Below, piece by piece: positions 4,171-5,626 of a stretch of DNA of 5,626 nucleotides. The notes beneath the pieces are model-generated. The model did no database searches and was not told the origin of the DNA. It saw only the letters and a list, made by a program, of their open reading frames with translations. This DNA comes from Candidatus Nomurabacteria bacterium (GTDB lineage: Bacteria; Patescibacteriota; Minisyncoccia; Phycocordibacterales; UBA1006). The stretch is taken from NCBI GenBank assembly GCA_029882015.1, contig JAOULM010000035.1, positions 1 through 5,626 on the forward strand, given 5' to 3'. A program made the translations under genes and the position numbers. Numbering within the stretch: the first letter of the stretch is position 1; each line of letters begins with the position of its first letter.

Positions 4171-4422
4171 TTAATGAGAAACCCAATATTCAAGATCGCA
4201 ATTTTCTTTTACCCATTCTCTGTCATATTCACTGGCTTCTCGGCGCTCTCCATCAACAATATAATATTCAATTTTATTGGGAGGCATCAAATCAGCAGCA
4301 TACACATCTGGACACTCACGAAGCTTAGTAAAAGGGTTGGTGTCTATTTGTTTTGTTTTTACCAAAGCAAAAACAAGAACAACAATGGCGATTAATAATA
4401 TAGGTATAATTAATTTTTTCAT
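4171..4422 (-). CDS. Small single-pass membrane protein downstream of tyrS
   Basis: 83 aa. K2-K3 precede a strongly hydrophobic segment (residues about 4-21, LIIPILLIAIVVLVFALV), an uncleaved N-terminal anchor or signal-anchor with the rest outside by the positive-inside rule. There is no lipobox cysteine. The roughly 60-residue outer part has exactly two cysteines, C37 (in ECPDVYAADLMPP) and C75 (in VKENCD), which could form a disulfide. The stretch YYIVDGERREASEYDREWV lies between them. I do not recognise a named family, although this pattern of an anchor plus CPD..MP..DGERRE..WVK.NC feels like a recurrent CPR hypothetical (impression only). The start is 30 nt after the tyrS stop with no clear promoter or Shine-Dalgarno sequence, so it is probably the second gene of a tyrS transcript ending at the 4140-4166 terminator. 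Confidence 0.8.
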   Translation of the reverse strand: MKKLIIPILLIAIVVLVFALVKTKQIDTNPFTKLRECPDVYAADLMPPNKIEYYIVDGERREASEYDREWVKENCDLEYWVSH

Positions 4423-4452
4423 ATATTTTATGACGGATTAACTGCTATTTTC

Positions 4453-5626
4453 TTACTTAATCTTAATTTCTATAAATCTCTTTTTGCCGATTTTTAATTT
4501 CATTGGACCCTTAACAACAAAATTAACATCTGTAACTTTTTCTCCAGTTTCAAGATTTGTAATTGCGCCATTATCAATCAACCTTCGAGCTTCTGTTTTT
4601 GAATTAACAATTTTTGTTTCTACTAATCCGCTCACCAAATCATCCCAAGCAAGGTCGAATGCTGTCACCATCATCTCATCTGGTGCCGAACGTTTGCTAA
4701 ATGTATTTTCCCAATAATCCTGAGCGCCGTCGGCATCATGTGTGCTGTGGTACATCCGTACGATTTCATGAGCTAATTGTTTTTTTGCATTCATTGGTTC
4801 ACCCGCAATCAATTCTGAATCAATATCTAAATCAGTTAACAGTTCAAATGATGATGCCAGCAATGAATCATCCCACGCCATGATTTTGCCATACATATCA
4901 TTTGGCTCATCATCTAACAACACCATGTTTCCCTCGGTTTTACCCATTTTTTTTCCGGTGTTGTCGGTCAATAATTTCATTGGGATGACGAATTTGTCTT
5001 TGCCAATGTTTTTCATCAAGGTTCGCCCCATCAACATATTGAATGTCTGATCGTTTCCACCAACCTCGCCATCAACATCCATCGCGACACTGTCGTATCC
5101 CTGCATCAGTGGATACATGAATTCGTGCATGTAAATTGGTTTGTCGTTTTTGATGCGGTCTTGGAACATGTCGCGTTCGATCATTTGCCCATGGGTGACC
5201 TGTGATGACAATTCGATAACATCCTGGAAATCCATTTCAGACAACCAACGTGAATTGAATTTTACCTGTGCCCCACCCCAGCCAAAGTCCAGAATCTTGC
5301 CGGCTTGTTTTTTGTATTTTTTGAAATTGTTTTTAATTTCGCGGGGAGTCAATACGTTGCGGGCTTCGCCTTTGCCTGTTGGATCTCCGATGCGCGCGGT
5401 AAAATCACCAATCAATAATATTACCTGATGTCCGGCATCCTGGAATTGTTGTAATTTACGCAGTGCAATCGTATGCCCCAAGTGTAAATCAGCCCCGGTT
5501 GGGTCGATCCCCAAATAGATTTTCAGTTTTTTGTCGCTGTATAATCGTTTCTCAACAGATTCACGGCTGGGGTAAACCTGCTGTACCCCACGGTCTAATA
5601 TTTTGGCAATTTTTTGCTCGTCTGTT
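4453..5626 (-). CDS. tyrS: Tyrosyl-tRNA synthetase (start beyond right edge)
   Basis: 390 codons are visible. The frame stays open to the window end, where it reads TDEQKIAKILDRGVQQVYPS, the normal N-terminal region, so only a few residues are missing. The first in-window alternative start (TTG at 5514) is internal and not used. The enzyme charges tRNA-Tyr with tyrosine in the cytoplasm. Numbering from the first full codon: class I HIGH motif H48-L-G-H51; IGDFTARIGDPTGK (72-85); EFMYPLMQGYDS (168-179), a tyrosine-pocket segment; GGNDQ (189-193) where GGTDQ is usual; KMSKS loop K226-M-G-K-T230; and a C-terminal S4-like RNA-binding domain (about 330-390, with SKTEARRLIDNGAI). The overall layout fits the TyrZ-like, longer-insert branch of bacterial TyrRS. 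The start and promoter lie outside the window. An 83-aa membrane protein follows 30 nt downstream. Confidence 0.97.
   Translation of the reverse strand, partial: TDEQKIAKILDRGVQQVYPSRESVEKRLYSDKKLKIYLGIDPTGADLHLGHTIALRKLQQFQDAGHQVILLIGDFTARIGDPTGKGEARNVLTPREIKNNFKKYKKQAGKILDFGWGGAQVKFNSRWLSEMDFQDVIELSSQVTHGQMIERDMFQDRIKNDKPIYMHEFMYPLMQGYDSVAMDVDGEVGGNDQTFNMLMGRTLMKNIGKDKFVIPMKLLTDNTGKKMGKTEGNMVLLDDEPNDMYGKIMAWDDSLLASSFELLTDLDIDSELIAGEPMNAKKQLAHEIVRMYHSTHDADGAQDYWENTFSKRSAPDEMMVTAFDLAWDDLVSGLVETKIVNSKTEARRLIDNGAITNLETGEKVTDVNFVVKGPMKLKIGKKRFIEIKIK

Noticed and set aside
3982..4395. 137-codon plus-strand frame overlapping the acidic gene and the terminator
   Set aside because: It is an out-of-frame reading of the GAC/GAT-rich acidic gene (giving Met/Thr/Lys repeats) that then runs through a strong terminator and antisense to another gene.
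1..5626. CRISPR array, tRNA, rRNA, riboswitch or T-box
   Set aside because: No regularly spaced direct repeats, cloverleaf or recognisable leader was found. The tyrS upstream region, where a T-box could lie, is outside the window.

Overview
The window looks like a compact bacterial chromosome segment, most likely from the Candidate Phyla Radiation (Patescibacteria, Parcubacteria-like). That placement is an inference. It rests on short intergenic gaps, start codons without Shine-Dalgarno sequences, several tiny lineage-type proteins between housekeeping genes, and sequence flavour in RecJ, TyrRS and an RNase HI with an unusual C-terminal extension. The large genes read through with no in-frame TGA, and TGA serves as a stop (at 1164-1166). 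The code is therefore standard, not the TGA=Gly code of Gracilibacteria/SR1. No phage, plasmid, CRISPR, rRNA or tRNA signal is visible.

Layout, left to right. Positions 1-49 may hold the last codons of a plus-strand gene, followed by a bidirectional terminator (53-78) and a perfect 12-bp GC-rich inverted repeat (98-127). A minus-strand RNase HI gene (rnhA, 138-890) has its own promoter, placed directly behind the terminator (924-955) of a two-gene minus-strand unit. That unit encodes a 59-aa Lys-rich protein (1164-1343) and an overlapping 68-aa zinc-ribbon protein (968-1174), and starts from a good promoter at 1368-1396. Positions 1377-1610 are non-coding and carry three palindromic repeat-like elements. 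Then come minus-strand recJ (1611-3332), divergent plus-strand HIT-family hydrolase (3406-3825), and a plus-strand 61-aa extremely acidic protein (3942-4127). A bidirectional terminator (4140-4166) separates these from a converging minus-strand unit: tyrS (4453 to beyond the right edge) followed by an 83-aa single-pass membrane protein (4171-4422).

How it works together. rnhA (RNA:DNA hybrid removal) and recJ (5'-3' ssDNA exonuclease) serve replication and repair, tyrS serves translation, and the HIT protein probably cleaves a nucleoside phosphoramidate or dinucleotide. They are not one operon; each has its own signals. The clearest shared regulatory theme is the start architecture: in rnhA, recJ, the HIT gene and possibly the acidic gene, a -10 hexamer ends only 6-8 nt before the ATG, which predicts leaderless mRNAs. 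The most interesting items are the RNase HI with a C-terminal hybrid-binding-like domain, the -29-charge mini-protein, the leaderless starts, and a pair of related palindromic repeats whose stems differ by a compensated base pair. No stretch longer than 300 bases lacks a gene.
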